DNA of 64,000 nt from Sipunculus nudus (GCA_026874595.1 CM049315.1:33684164-33748163); one strand, 5' to 3'; positions 41,371 to 53,882 are shown, counted from the first letter of the stretch. Translations and numbers: made by a program. The notes: a model not told the origin generated them from the letters alone.

Positions 41371-43005
41371 TCAACAGATATTATTGGAGAGAGCAACAGC
41401 GTTCTTTAGGATTATCTCCTCGATTTCAGGTGTGATGGCCCTGTGGGTAGAATAAACCATCCAAAATTAAATGGAAACATGAATTAAAAGATCTCGACAC
41501 ATTATGTTCAATAATACCCGCAACAGTACAGTTGATCAATTACACACGTTTACAGTACCGTTAGTATAAGATCTGCAAGTAGCACAAGGCACTCTTCAGC
41601 TTTCGGGCTGTGACAAGTCTCTGCATGTTGGTCCAATAGATTATGAAAGTCCCTGTATTGTAGAGAACCAAATTTTCTGAGCTCAGTGTTATTATCAAGT
41701 AAATGAATCTTGTTTTAATGATTCGTATCAAACAGAACAGGCCGATGGAATTGTTCAAAGTGAACATCTAAGAACAAACGCCAAAACATAGACAAATTGA
41801 AATTATAGTTATAACATAGGACCCGTGTGAGTCAAGATTTGCCATGCATTTTACTTCCACTTGCCGTGAATGGCATAATCATTAAGAATCCTGTGGCAGA
41901 GCAGTTAGGATTTCCAAACCACGTACGCCAGGGTTGCTTGAAACGGGGTTGGATCCATCTGCCGAGTGCCACATACTGATTTTACGACTACAGTATTATA
42001 ATCAAGCGCTCGAGACATTTAACATCAAAAGCCGATCCAGGGGGGGGGGGGGGGTCCAGGGGGTCCGGACCCCCCATTTTTCACCCGAAGCAACCTTTTT
42101 CAAGGGGTTTTAGACGTAATTTTGCAGCCTGGACCCCCCTTTTCCAGACCTGATGACCTTTTTTTTGGAATTTCATTAGTCCTCCTGGGTTGGACCCCCC
42201 CCTTTTCCTAAATCCTGGATCCGCCCCTGAACATGTTGGCTATTACTTTTCGTCGACCAGTTTGATTAGACACTACACACAATCTATATAATAATATATA
42301 ATGTGTGTGCGGGTATATGTGTGTTAGGGTGTGTGTCTGTATATGTGTGGGTGTAGGCGAGAGAGAGAGAGAGTATAAATACAAAGCTCACCCTGGATCC
42401 AAGGTTTGTATGATTTCTACGACAACCTGTGTGTACGCCTCTGGTCCCTCCTTGCACAACAGCTTATTGAGTTCATCCAAACCCTTCCTGTTTAAACAAC
42501 GGTCTACTTTGAGTGAAGCACAAAATGAATCACAGTGTCAAATCTACCTAAAGATGGACAACATGTCAAGAGAGACATCTTGATAAGTTGGAAGTGTCAC
42601 ATGATCTCATTTTCTAGAGCATCGACTGTTTTCGCCAATACAAGTCCAAAATCCGAGGTAAAAACAAAAGTTATGACCTTCAGTTATCTTTATGAAACCT
42701 GTCTTGACTATATACTAAAGCAACAAAATCTCTGAAGTGGGTGAGCATTTTAGTGTTCAAATATATTGATAAAATATTCCGACGCTCAGTTTGGTCAGTT
42801 TGGGTATATGATTGCCATGAATGGCCTGTTGTGGGAGACTGGGAAGTAGACTTAAGAATCTTCCTTTTAAATTTGTTTACCCTGGTCGTTGTGAAAAGTT
42901 TCTTCAAGTTACTGCTCTTCACATTTATTCTCTAGGTAAGTGATGCTAACTATTGTGAAAATATAAAATCAAACTTTTAACACGGAATTATGTTCAATTC
43001 AGAAG

Positions 43006-43091
<86 letters not shown>

Positions 43092-46000
43092 CAGACACAC
43101 GGCTGGTTTTGATAATAAAACCATCATACAGGCACTCAGTCGGAGGTGCACGTGTCTCACTTTAATTAAAAAATACATTTTCTGTTCTGATAAACACATC
43201 AGGAAAAACAATTTTTATAATTTCATGCCAACTTTGCCTTTTGTAGCACCATGGATAACACCTGTAAAACTTTAAAAAATATGACAGTGCATTACCTTGC
43301 TTCCTGGAGTTTTTTGTCGAGTGCCTTGAGGATCTCCTCGGTATATTTTCCTAGATACTTGTACAACATGACCTCCAGGGAGCTTTCGACATGTTCGTCT
43401 GGTTCCTCGGAACACGTCTGCTCAGCGTGCAACGCCAGCTCCTTCTCGAATTCTTCAAAGCGATCCGTTGCAATCTCTCTTTGTTTTATTGAAAAAGTAG
43501 AACATATACCTTTTTAGTACCCATGTCTCATTTAAAGAAAAGTATGCATAGCATTTGTGATAACAAATCTTTAAACAATGCGTGCACATTTAGGCTAGTT
43601 GTATGATTAACATTTTTGTTAATGTTAAATGTTACTTGGATATAGAAAATCTTCTAGATTTTAATATGGGTTGGTATAGTAATGACCAATGTATACTGTT
43701 CGTGAAAAGTGGCACGTATGTCAGTTTTTACAGTAACCAATATAACTTATGCGAGGCATAATATAATATTTGATTAATACTGTTGCATACTAAAATACAC
43801 TAATACGAAATACAAGTCCAGGGTTAAAGCCGGAATAGACCCTCTCAAATGATACCTTGGGAAGGCAGAATTTGATATTATCTGATAATGAGTAACAAAA
43901 CTATGATGGCTTATCAGCACTTGGCTGTGATTTCTGCCAATCGGGAACCCTGTAGTTTGGTTGTTTATATGGTTAACACAATATTTGGCACAAGTACACT
44001 CACATTTTATCGGTCCAAAATGACATATATATTTTAAGGAAGACCAAAAGACCCTAGACGGTGAGGCCCCGGGCTGCAGCCAATTCAGCCCATATATAAC
44101 CCGTACTGATTAAAATACAGGTGGGCCGCAACAAGTAATCGGTAACCAAACTTTACCACCAATAAAAATGTCAAATTATGGCTCTGATTCAGCAGTTTAA
44201 ATACCATTGTGCACCATAGTGTCCGTCTACAGCTCGTGATATCGTTTTGAAAAAGACAATTTTCATAAAATATTAAACATTCATTTTACCCGTGTCTTCG
44301 TTTATTTTTTCTTTCGTTGGGTAGACGATGGCTTCGCCTAACTTTGATTACCCCACAGTACTTAACTGATTTCAAAATAAACTTGTGGAGGGCCGGGATG
44401 GTCAAAGAAAATAATAACAATGAATTCTGGTTCGAACTCAGTAAAGGAGCAAAGCTAGATGGATTGTTTTGCCTTGTCGGAAGTGTGAGCTCTGCGTGGA
44501 GCTTGTCTAAGCTGCCTATTCACCAACCTTTAGAAAAATATATTTATGTGAGATCTGGCTTCCTCTGTGTGTATATTAATGATCTATAGGTAATTCTGGT
44601 TATTATAAGTTCTCGTAACGCCTCCGTGAAGAATGTATGATCTTATTTATCAACAAAGTGTTTGTAAACAGCAATGATGAAAAATGGGAGAAACATGTTA
44701 CGTAAGGCGGTAGGTTGCATATATGCAGAGGCAGAAAGGTCACTTGTTGGTAAACGCCATTTGCAAAGCTCTTGCTTATCTGACTTGCCACCCGATGCCC
44801 TTATTAAATTAGTTTTATTTTTATACTATAAACATGTTGATATAAACAAACAAGCAGCCTGTGTGCGGTGATATCCACGTTTTCTGGCCTATTTTTATAA
44901 CAGCTCCAAGGTATTACCTTTAGTTTATATAGGTCAGATAGGCGATAAGGCCCCTTTTATTAATTTTCTTACGTTGTGATGTTGAGGTCTTCTACTATCA
45001 GGTTGATCATGGCCACCAGCTCCTGGGCCCCGTCTTTACAAAGGACATCCTGTGCCAGTTTATACCTAAAGTAGTTCATATAAAGGTCAGTGGCTTAGCC
45101 CGTTTAAGGTATCAATATTGTTTGAAACCCCTTTATCTAATTAAATTCAATCAAAAAGTGGTTTATATTCATATTAGACCCCATAAACTATACAAACTGT
45201 TTTATTCAACAATTTATTGAATGTAAATTTATATTTCGTTTTGTGGTAGATAGAATCATGATAGAGGAAAAACAACAAGCAAATTCGTGGTATTAATGTC
45301 ACCCGCTTTGGGCTCTTGTTGTCTTTCATGCTTGATAAGCAACCAAAATTATGACATGTGGAGAAAATCTTGAGGGCACATGAAAACTTAAACAGATCCA
45401 CTATGACATGTGGAGACATCTGCAAGCGAACATCAAAACTAAAACACATTGAGAAATTGGACCAAAATCCACTATGACATGTTGAGGCATCTGCAGGCGT
45501 GCATAAAAACTAAAACATTAAGAAATTGGACCAAAATTTGGTAATTTTGTTTTTGTGCTGGAGATTATTAGTTTTACAGTTAGACATTCCAAAACCAATC
45601 CCAACCAAAGTAAACATGAGAGCAATCACTGACCTTAACTTGAATGAAATCGGATAATATTTAGGAAAGTTATCGCACGGAAACGAAACCTTACGGACGG
45701 ACAGACAGACAGACAGACAGAGGGACAGACAGTCAAACCCAAATCAATGTCCCCCGTTCCGCGGAAGCGGGGGACAAAAAGCGTTTTTAAGATATTGTCA
45801 TGTAGCTTAATATTAGTTCATTAAAAAGCGGAATATTATTAGTGGGGGCTTAAATAGTGTACCTTTTAAAAATTTAGATTTTTTAAAAACATTACAAAAA
45901 CATGTAAAAATTAATGAAAAGTTAAAAAATATGTATACTATCAGAAAGATCACAGTATTAGGGTTGAAATTATGTACACTTTACGGGGTCAAATATGAAT

Positions 46001-47067
46001 ATAAACTTTTGAATTGAATTTAGTTATAGCGGTTTCAAACAATAATGATACCTTAATATACAACGTGTTCAACGTATAAAAAAATTATGTTTAGATCCAA
46101 ATAGAATTAGTTTGACATGTTGTTAAAAAATAATATTTGCTTTTTTGAACGTTTCCGATCTGTCGTTATACTTCAGTGACGTAACGTGTCACTGCCCCTA
46201 AGGTTTCCCGAAAAAAGCGAAACTATTATTATCCGCACATCATTGACACATTGACACTTTTGCATTAAAATTAAATATATATTAATATGTAACATAACAG
46301 GTACAATTCAATCTCCTCCAAGGACAAACTGTAAAGAAAATATGCAAGTGTAGTCCCATGGTTTTTTAGATGGCATATCTGCAAACAAACAAAAACATTT
46401 AAAATCCTCCAAACACAGAAGCGGATCCGGGGGGGGGGGGTCCAGGGGGTCCCCCCCCCCCCCCCAACTTTTTTACCGAAGCAACCTTTTTTAAGGGGTT
46501 TTAGACGTAATTTTGCGGCCTGGATCCTACCTTTTCCAGACGTGATGACCTTTTTATTAGGATTTTCATAAGTCCTCCTGGGTTGGACCCCCCCCCCTTT
46601 TCCTAAATCCTGGATCCGCTCCTGCAACACTTGTGTAAATATTTATAAAAGACCCCATGAAATATGCATCTAGCATTTTATTACTTAACACAAGTGTTCT
46701 ATCATATTATTAAAAAATAATTTATAAAAATATATGTTGTTCTGAACACCCAGTAAGAGGCCGCGAAAATCAATGGATTCGTGTTCAACTAAATGACATT
46801 TTGATGTTCTAAATGCTTATCAATGATACTTCTTTTATCCATAAATCTAAGCCCAAAAATATTTTAAACCAATTCAGTTTTAAACTAGAAACGAACATGG
46901 TGTGGTTTTGTAGTTTCATTTAGTAGCCCACTAAGATATAACCCACTCCCTATAAATACGTCGGCCATTATATATTATATTAATTCTCACCCTTTGTCGC
47001 CCTCCTGTGTCGCCGGCATAGCAAAAGCAAGTTGTAGAAAAAACATAGCAGCCAATATCGTCCTCAT
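41371..47067 (-). CDS. Secreted one-cysteine-per-exon helical protein, five exons, complete
   Basis: Minus-strand exons: 47067-46991, 45065-44973, 43478-43296, 42487-42392, 41440-41371 (stop TGA). All four introns are GT-AG and phase 2, giving 172 aa. I do not recognise the family. Residues 1-16 (MRTILAAMFFLQLAFA) are a clear signal peptide. The rest is charged and helix-rich with exactly four Cys: C35, C79, C129 and C172, one in each of exons 2-5. Exons 2 and 4 (93 and 96 nt) are alike: DVLCKDGAQELV against KLLCKEGPEAYT. Exon 3 (183 nt) is the long partner. Exon 5 reads like the start of a long exon but stops at its Cys, the final residue. Spacing is C35-C79 44 and C129-C172 43 residues, suggesting two disulfide-linked modules. 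The plus-strand gene at 53883 has the same architecture. Introns contain repeats. The exon 3 acceptor (ACAAAG) has a weak pyrimidine tract. Function unknown. Confidence 0.85.
42029..42230 (+). repeat. G/C-rich GGATCC-ended element (family C)
   Basis: GCCGATCCAGGGG...GGTCCGGACCCCCC...GAAGCAACCTTTTTCAAGGGG...TCCTGGATCCGCCCCTGA. It lies in intron 4 of the minus-strand gene and is very similar to 46419-46626. Confidence 0.8.
43008..43089. repeat. (TA)n microsatellite
   Basis: Pure TA tract of about 82 bp in intron 3 of the minus-strand gene. Confidence 0.95.
44590..44957 (-). mobile_element. Family F inverted-repeat element, diverged copy
   Basis: In reverse orientation it carries the landmarks of 19531-20003: TTGCATATATGCAGAGGCAGAAAGGTCAC, GGCCTATTTTTATAA.AGCTCCAAGG and an end AAGGCCCCTTTTA. 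It lies in intron 2 of the minus-strand gene. The short frames on both strands here are not genes. Confidence 0.6.
45330..45535 (-). repeat. Short tandem repeat, three diverged units
   Basis: Units contain CCACTATGACATGT.GAG, ATCTGCA.GCG and CAT.AAAACTAAAAC. The last two share GAGAAATTGGACCAAAAT-type ends. Confidence 0.6.
45575..45782 (-). repeat. Interspersed repeat (family D), reverse copy
   Basis: It ends AATGTCCCCCGTTCCGCGGAAGCGGGGGACAAAAA, a near-perfect hairpin, preceded by a GACA tract. It matches the reverse complement of 35207-35420. Confidence 0.75.
46419..46626 (+). repeat. G/C-rich GGATCC-ended element (family C)
   Basis: AAGCGGATCCGGGG at the left and TCCTGGATCCGCTCCTG at the right form short inverted ends (GCGGATCC/GGATCCGC). 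The body reads GAAGCAACCTTTTTTAAGGGG and GACCTTTTTATTAGGATTTTC. It lies in intron 1 of the minus-strand gene. Confidence 0.8.
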
Positions 47068-47489
47068 CGTTATAGAAAACAGAAATATAAACTGGGCTTG
47101 TCTTTACTGGTGTATTTTTCTTAAACTGCAGGTATGATAACAATTCCAAAGCTCCTTGCGTGCAGGCCAATGCTCACTAAGGCTTCTCAATGTCCATTCG
47201 TCTGGGGAATTACATCACTCACACTTCTCAGGAAACGAATTGTTCCCCAAGGCTCATGCACACGAACTCAAGTCAGATCTGAACAAAGGATATTCCAAAG
47301 TCAGCGCGCTGTTTATGTCTGGTCAGGTGACTTACTTTTGCCTTTTATTATTTAAATTGTACCACAGCCTGGGCAGGGGCGAGAAAAGTCTCAGTTCTCC
47401 CGACTGGTTTGCTCTCATTATTCTAACTTTTAAAGGAGCTGTCTTGGGCAAAGGATTTACGTTTCCTGCCTTCCTTCCGACCATTAAAC

Positions 47490-48300
47490 ATGGCCTATTA
47501 CACCAAAAACGTTCTCTACTCTTGATTCCGTTGGCTCCATTCCGATCATTAAAGATGGCACGTTACCCTAATTACGTTTTCTACTCTTCATTTTGTTGGC
47601 TCCATCCGATCATTAAAGATGGCCCGTTACATCAATAATGTACCCTACTCTTCATTCCGTTGGCTCCATTCTAAACACTAAAGATGGCCCGTTACCCCAA
47701 GAACGTTCCCTATTCTTCATTCCGTTGACTTCATTCCGATCATTAAGGATGGCCCGTTACACCAATTACGTTTTCTACTCTTCATTCCGTTGACTCCATT
47801 CCGATCATTTAAGATGGCCGTTACACCAATTACGTTCTCTACTCTTAATTCCGTTGGCTCCATTCTGAACATTAATGATGGCCCATTACACCAATAACGT
47901 TCTTCACTGTTCATTCCGTTGGCTCCATTCTGAACATAAAAGATTTCCCGTTACACCAAAAACGTTCCTATTCTTCCTTCCATTGGCTCCATTCCAATCA
48001 TTAAAGATGGCCCATTACACCAAGAACGTTCCCTACTCTTCATTCCGTTGGCTCAATTCCGATCATTAAAGATGGACGTTACACCAATTACGTTCTTTAA
48101 CCTTCATTCCGTTGGCTCCATTCCGATTATTAAAGATGGCCCGTTACACCAAAAAACGTTCCCTATACTCTTCATTATGTTAGCTTCATTCCGATCATTA
48201 AAGATTGCCGTTACACCAATTACGTTCTCTACTCTTCATCCGTTGGCTCCATTTAGATCATTAAAGATGGCCCGTTACACCAATATCGTTTTATACTCCG
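47490..48300 (+). repeat. 65-bp minisatellite, about 12 copies
   Basis: The unit contains ATTCCGTTGGCTCCATTCCG, ATCATTAAAGATGGCCCGTT and ACACCAATTACGTTCTCTAC. Copies differ by small substitutions and indels. It lies less than 500 bp from the start codon of the minus-strand gene. Confidence 0.9.
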
Positions 48301-49349
48301 GTTCTAGTTGACTCATTTGCACATATACAAGCTTAATTTTGATTAAATTAATTATGAAATAACGGACGGGTCATGTTGCTGAGGTATTCGGCATGATAAA
48401 TTACACTCGAAACTGGGACAACCAATGCAGATATTCTTGGGAAAATGCGAGAATCGTATATTCATCGGCGGATCCAGAGGGGGACACAGGGGGTAAGTGT
48501 ATTGTATCGATAAATGTCGTTTGAGATTGATTATATATCAAGTTTGTACCCTTTTTATCCATTTTCCCCGTAATATCCGCATTTTTAAACCATTCTCTTT
48601 TTTAAGAGAACTCAAAGCGAGCAATAAGCAAGGGATTCCTTTTGGTCAATGCGAGTGTCAGACATCTTTTTCACTACAATACATTTCGTTACAGTTTATA
48701 TTACATCGTGTTGCTGGTAATTATAAACGTATTTGTGGTAAAGTATATTTTAACATGAATTAAGATTCTCTCTAAACTCCTTCTTGAAATTGAAGTTTTC
48801 CTTAGTTTTGACAATAACTATTGTACTTTCCTTCCCACACCCTAGACCTCTACCGAATGGAAGAGCCTCTGCTATTGCATGCATGTACATATATATCTTC
48901 ATTTATAAAGCAACTACCTATGCTAGGACACAATGTTACAGAAATATTTTTATTTTCATGTGTGTAATTTTTATATAGCAATTATAGTTATTAGGCATAT
49001 TATTTCTAACTACCAAGACCCCACTGGTAGGAAACTGCATGACACCTTGTTCATTAAGATCATTATTTGATTCCATTCTGCTGCGAGTAAAGAGCCCTTT
49101 ACCTTATTTTTGTCATATATTACTTGGTTTGGGCCTTGGAGTTTGGTGAGTCTTTGGTTTAATCTCTTTAAATGATTTCATTTAAATAAATATATTCTGA
49201 TTAAATTGAATAAATGATGTCTGCAGGTGTGGAGAGGAATGATAACCTGAAAAAGAGACGTTTTTGTGCATTGATGATTTATTAAGCAGCATTGTTGGAT
49301 AAAATTTGCAATCTTTTTCCAACAAAATATGGCTTAAGAAATGATAATG

Positions 49350-49545
49350 CAGGGGCGGGTTTAGGATTTAATAAAAGTGAGGGTCCAACCCATGAGGACT
49401 GATTGACTAACGCTCACAAAAAGTTCCATGGTCCGGAAATTGTGGGGGGGGGGGGTTCAGGCCGCAAAGATTGATCTAAAACCCTTAAAAAAGGTTGCGG
49501 TGGCGTAAAAGGGGGGTCCAGATCCCCTGGACCCCTCCACTGGAT
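49350..49545 (-). repeat. G/C-rich family C element, reverse copy
   Basis: GCAGGGGCGGGTTTAGGATTT, GGTCCAACCCATGAGGAC, CAGGCCGCAAA, TAAAACCCTTAAAAAAGGTT and GGTCCAGATCCCCTGGACCC follow the reverse complement of the family C order. Confidence 0.7.
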
Positions 49546-50744
49546 CACCTTCTTTAATGATTGAGCTTTTTATAAAGGCTTTGGACCAAGTGTGAATGGC
49601 ACATTTGGATCTTGCGGTAAAGAAATGCCTATGGCCTCTTAGTACAGGGAAGTACTGAAAGGAGTCATTTGGCAAGGAGGTTAAAACCCTTCGACAGCAC
49701 GAAATATTACTAAAAAAATAAACGAAATTTCGTTGAATAAATGTATCAAACTGTTGACCCTCCTGTGTCCATTGTCCTTTTCCCCCTAGCTATTCTCTTC
49801 CTGTTACAACCATCAAAATTCCCTGAAATTCTGCCTGAAAATATATGAAAGTTGCTTACTTGTATATTATTTTTGTCAAATATGCTAGTGATCTATGCGT
49901 TTAACGTGAAGGTTTACTCATTTAAATTATGTTTGACATACTTTATATCATTAATATTGAAAAATTATCATGGGAGAGGAGGAACCCCATGTAAATTAAA
50001 GCGATAAAAAGTTTAACAGTTCCTTCAATTTAGTAGTTTATGAATGTTTAAGGAATTCATTCCATTTTTTTGTCATCACCTATAACAAAACCAAACATGT
50101 TGATGAATAAAGTTAGGTGAATTGTAGTGATATGTACTAAATTTTGGGCCAACAAACCCCATTTATTTTATGTTCGTATCACCCCCCCCCCCCCCCCCCA
50201 TCCCCGCATTGTGCTTCCCAAAACTATGGATGCGCCACTGATATTTGTTGCACAGGAAAAGAATAAACATATATTTTTTAACTGGAATTCAGGATATATT
50301 AATTAAATAGAAATGGAATTCATTTTATAATTGACCACAAAATATCTGTCAAATGAGCTGGAAAATAGTGTATTTTGCGGCCTCCCCTAATTATCCCACA
50401 CCCCCCCCCCCCCCCCCCGGGTCATCGGATTCAAGCTTGGAGCAGATCCTACGAACCAAGGTGAAAATCCAATAATCTTTTGTTTGTTTTACATTTCTGT
50501 ACATTAGAAGTTTCAAAGTTTTATATAAATTTTAATTTTCCATGCCTGTTATAATAAAATGGTTATCTGGGGAAAGACTGCTCATATTTAACTTGTTTAT
50601 ACAGCATGAACATACAGTTCTTTTTACAGACATATAATACTCCTGACCGTAAACTTATCTCCGGTTAAATGGGACTGAACAAGCGGATGATTACTTTGCA
50701 TGAATCGTTTTGTGAATATATTTTGACTGCGAGTTGGCACGTGT

Positions 50745-50838
50745 CAATGTTGACCTAAGTAGGCCTTATCTGTCTGCCCAAGAAATGCAACCCAGGACGT
50801 GCAGTTCTACTCAGTAAAATGACTCTTCAGGAGATCGG
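50745..50838 (+). promoter_or_regulatory. Possible 5' non-coding exon of the plus-strand paralog
   Basis: A consensus donor (GAGATCG|GTAAGTG) at 50839 ends an otherwise non-coding stretch, and the ATG of the downstream gene lies immediately after an AG at 53881-53882. A leader exon spliced to that AG is possible. Its own ATG at 50820 would be out of frame with the signal peptide, which argues against it. Start boundary is a guess. Confidence 0.2.
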
Positions 50839-51604
50839 TAAGTGAATGCCAACTCAGAGCCACTTAATTCCCTCCTTTGAATTATTTGTATAGGCCTTAC
50901 AAATAAAGCGTTTGACTTTACATGCAGGCCTTAATGAAACGTGGCCTGAAAAACCAAAGACCACCGGGAACTCGTTTGAAAAGCATGTCCTGTTGAAAAA
51001 CCACATTTCTTTGGACGTCTGTTACACGGAAATTTTAATTTCGGTTGGTCAGGATCAAGTTTTGTGTGTACGGGGGACTAATCATATATTTAATGAATTC
51101 ATGTGGAAAACAAGGCAGTTTAACCGAAATCTGTAAATATATTTAGAGTGAACCGTTAATCTTTGATCCATAAACACCGACGATCTATATTTTCTTATTA
51201 CTTTACACCCCTTTTTCTTCAATGGTCAGTTCCATGACGTAACCATCAAATCCCTTTATTTAAACCCTCCCCCCGAAAATCCGTGCATTTCGCCTGTTCC
51301 CGGGACAGCCAGAAAAAGGTAATACCTGCTTACTTTGCACCTGATGGTAACCTATCCTGTAAGAAACCAGCAGTTTGACTATCTGTTTTTTTTTTAATAA
51401 CCAGTCTTTGACTTCTTCCACATTTCATTTTGCTTATGATTTGTTTCAAATATATTTGGCTATGAAACAGAATCTTTCGGTCTACAAATGTCCCGACTCA
51501 AGTTTTGGCATGATCTGGTTAGGCCACCGCATTTCATTATTTTTAGAAACCGTGGGTGGATCCGGGGTCTGGTTGGGGTTAACAAAGTCAAGGATGCATG
51601 ATTT

Positions 51605-52554
51605 GTAGCTCAGCTGACTCAGTCATCTGAGCTATAACCCTTTGTCAGTCGTCAGACCTTCTAGGCGTCTGTCGGTTAACAGGGCACAAACTGTAACCGT
51701 TGGACCTAAAATCTTCTATAACCCTTTGTCAGTCGTCAGACCTTCCAGGCGTCTGTCAGTTAACAGGGCACAAACTGTAACCGTTGGACCTCCTAAAATC
51801 TTCTAACTGACACGCAGGGTGGTCCATGAAAAACCTCCTTGGAAACCTGAAAATGGGTCTGTTATCCAGATCCGCAGAGCTCTGGAGCTCAGAAGTAACC
51901 CCCCCCCCCCGAAAAAGAAAAATTTGATACAAATGCTTCAGTATCTGAACAACCAATGCATTGATCACCATGATTCTTTGCATGCCTATTGATCATGGAG
52001 TCAAGATCTTGCGTTTCTGCAGACTGGTGGCGCCATCTCTTATTTTTTGAGACCTTTAAACATTTGACAAGCTGGGATGTCCATAAAAATTCTCCTTAGA
52101 AACCTGTTAGGATTGTTGCCCATATTCTCAGAGCTGTGGTATACCTGTGAGGATTGTTGCCCATATTCTCAGAGCTGTGGTATAAGCACCCCCAGGTATA
52201 ATTGAAAAATTTTATACCAAAGCAGGGCAAAAATCATAAAAATTTGACCTTCAATCTTCTTACTTGACATGAGTTCCTCAAAGTTGTCCTCAAACTGAAA
52301 TTTGGTCACTGTGACCGATATTCTGCGAGTTACTGGCATGTTTGAGCACCCAAGAAAAAAATGCAAAATGCACACAAATTGCCAGTTTCCTCAGGAACGA
52401 TTGGATGGATTGTCATCAAATTTGGGGGTCTTTAATAACTTAAGCTAATATGCATGAACGATTATGCCACCTACATTTTTCTTAATTCGTTGCCTGTGCA
52501 AGGTTATATTGTCAACATCTCACTTGGCTGAGCCTCATGACCAATGAGTCAAGG
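51605..52554 (+). repeat. Hairpin-headed repeat (subfamily G), complete copy inside a minisatellite
   Basis: Left AGCTCAGCTGACTCAGTCATCTGAGCTA; right end GGCTGAGCC...GACCAATGAGTCAAGG. An 83-bp segment (CCCTTTGTCAGTCGTCAGAC) is tandemly duplicated at its 5' end. It interrupts a roughly 60-bp array (51538-51604 continues at 52558), which fixes its boundaries within a few bases. Confidence 0.75.
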
Positions 52555-52800
52555 TTTGAAACCGTAGGTGGATCCGGGGGCTGTAGGGGGTTAACAAAGT
52601 AGAGGGATTTATATTTTTAGAAACCGTGGGTGGATCAGAGGGTTGGTTGGGGTAACAAAGTCGGGGATGCATAATTTTTAGAAACCATGGGTGGATCCGG
52701 GGGCTTTTGGGAAGTGAAAAAAGTCGGGGGGGGGGGGGAATTTCATAATTTTTAGAAACCGTGGGTGAACCCGGGGGCTGGTGGGGGGGGGGGGGGGTCA
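52555..52800 (+). repeat. About 60-bp tandem array, G-rich
   Basis: Four units of TTTTTAGAAACCGTGGGTGG, ATCCGGGGGCTGG and GTTAACAAAGTCGGGGA, with a fifth at 51538-51604 left of the inserted element. G-runs expand in the last two units. Confidence 0.75.
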
Positions 52801-53009
52801 TACTTTTCCAAAGGTGGTTATAAAATTGTTTATATTAAAATATATAAAACATGTATATAAAACGTGTATAATCTTAATAAATTATATAAACGTCCCCGTT
52901 GTGAAGAAAAGAATCTGGGTTCCTATATTAGCGGTAATTAGGCACCCGCTTGACAAGTGGTGCCTTATAGTGATCAGTGTCGGTCCTTCCATCCGCCAGT
53001 GACTTACCT

Positions 53010-53480
53010 TCGCGCGGTATAACTCGACGTGCTTCAGCTTTTCCCAAATTCACAGGGATGATTGGTACATATGAGGGCTCCAGACCTATTGAATTGCATA
53101 CCTGTCAGAATTCAATATTGCTGCCACAGGCTAATTGCTGATTCCCTTTCGCTCGCAATAACTAACAACAACATACTTCAGCTTTCCTAATTTCAGAGAT
53201 CATTGGTGCCTATGTGACTCAATCCCTGTCGAATTACAGACCTATTCAGATTTCAATATGGCTGCAGAGCACAATCATTGATTTTCTTTAGCATCCGATA
53301 TCTCATCAAGGACATGCTTGATCTTTCTCAAATTCACAGGGAAACATGAATTTGAGAAACGAAGGATCTTTCTCAAATTCACAGGGAAACCTTGGTGACT
53401 ATGAGGGCTTCTGACCTATTGAAATACAGACTTGCTCCAAATCAAACAAGGCCAACAGAGTACAATCGATGATTTTCTAT
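53010..53480 (+). repeat. Degenerate tandem repeat, period about 125-145 bp
   Basis: Three to four units sharing CTTCAGCTTT.C.AATTTCA.AG, ATTGGTGC.TATG and GAATTACAGACCTATTCA-like phrases, plus a short inner duplication of GATCTTTCTCAAATTCACAG at 53319 and 53366. Confidence 0.65.
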
Positions 53481-53661
53481 CGCACACATTATTTCAGACA
53501 TATCCTACTGATTCAAATAAAATTAAAACAGATTTTTCCCTCTCCTATATGGATAAAAACCTGTTTGTTTGTCCTTGTTAACGTAAACTTTTTACCCACA
53601 TGTAAACTAGTCCAGCACTACCAGAAATGCGGGGCCCTCTAAGGACCATTGTCGGACCACC

Positions 53662-53771
53662 TCTAGTTTGTATTTATTTTCCTATTGCTTTTAACCACTT
53701 TTGTTTCTTGCAGGGGAGGGGATCTAGTTTGTATTTATTTTCCTATTGCTTTTAACCACTTTTGTTTCTTG
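53662..53771 (+). repeat. 49-bp direct duplication, period 61 bp
   Basis: Two identical copies beginning TCTAGTTTGTATTTATTTTC, separated by a G-rich dozen bases, about 110 bp upstream of the plus-strand gene's start. Confidence 0.85.
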
Positions 53772-53882
53772 GGGGGGGGGGGGGCATCCTAACCAATTCC
53801 CTGGTTCCATCCCTGGAAAAAAATGGTATGACATTCATTTATTCTGTATAATTGTAATACCTATACATTTTTGCCATCGTAG

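Larger units (their letters stand above)
47068..53882. other. Spacer between two divergent paralogous genes
   Basis: It must contain the promoters of both genes. It holds a 65-bp minisatellite, family C and G elements, poly-C tracts (about 50181-50199 and 50402-50418) and two other tandem arrays. No further gene is recognised. Confidence 0.6.

Noticed and set aside
44317-44589. 90-codon plus-strand frame
   Set aside because: It lies within an intron of the minus-strand gene, next to a family F element, with no recognisable domain.
46271-46630. 119-codon minus-strand frame
   Set aside because: It reads through a family C repeat element and its G/C homopolymers.
47156-47638. 160-codon plus-strand frame
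   Set aside because: Its second half is the 65-bp minisatellite and no family features are seen in the first half.
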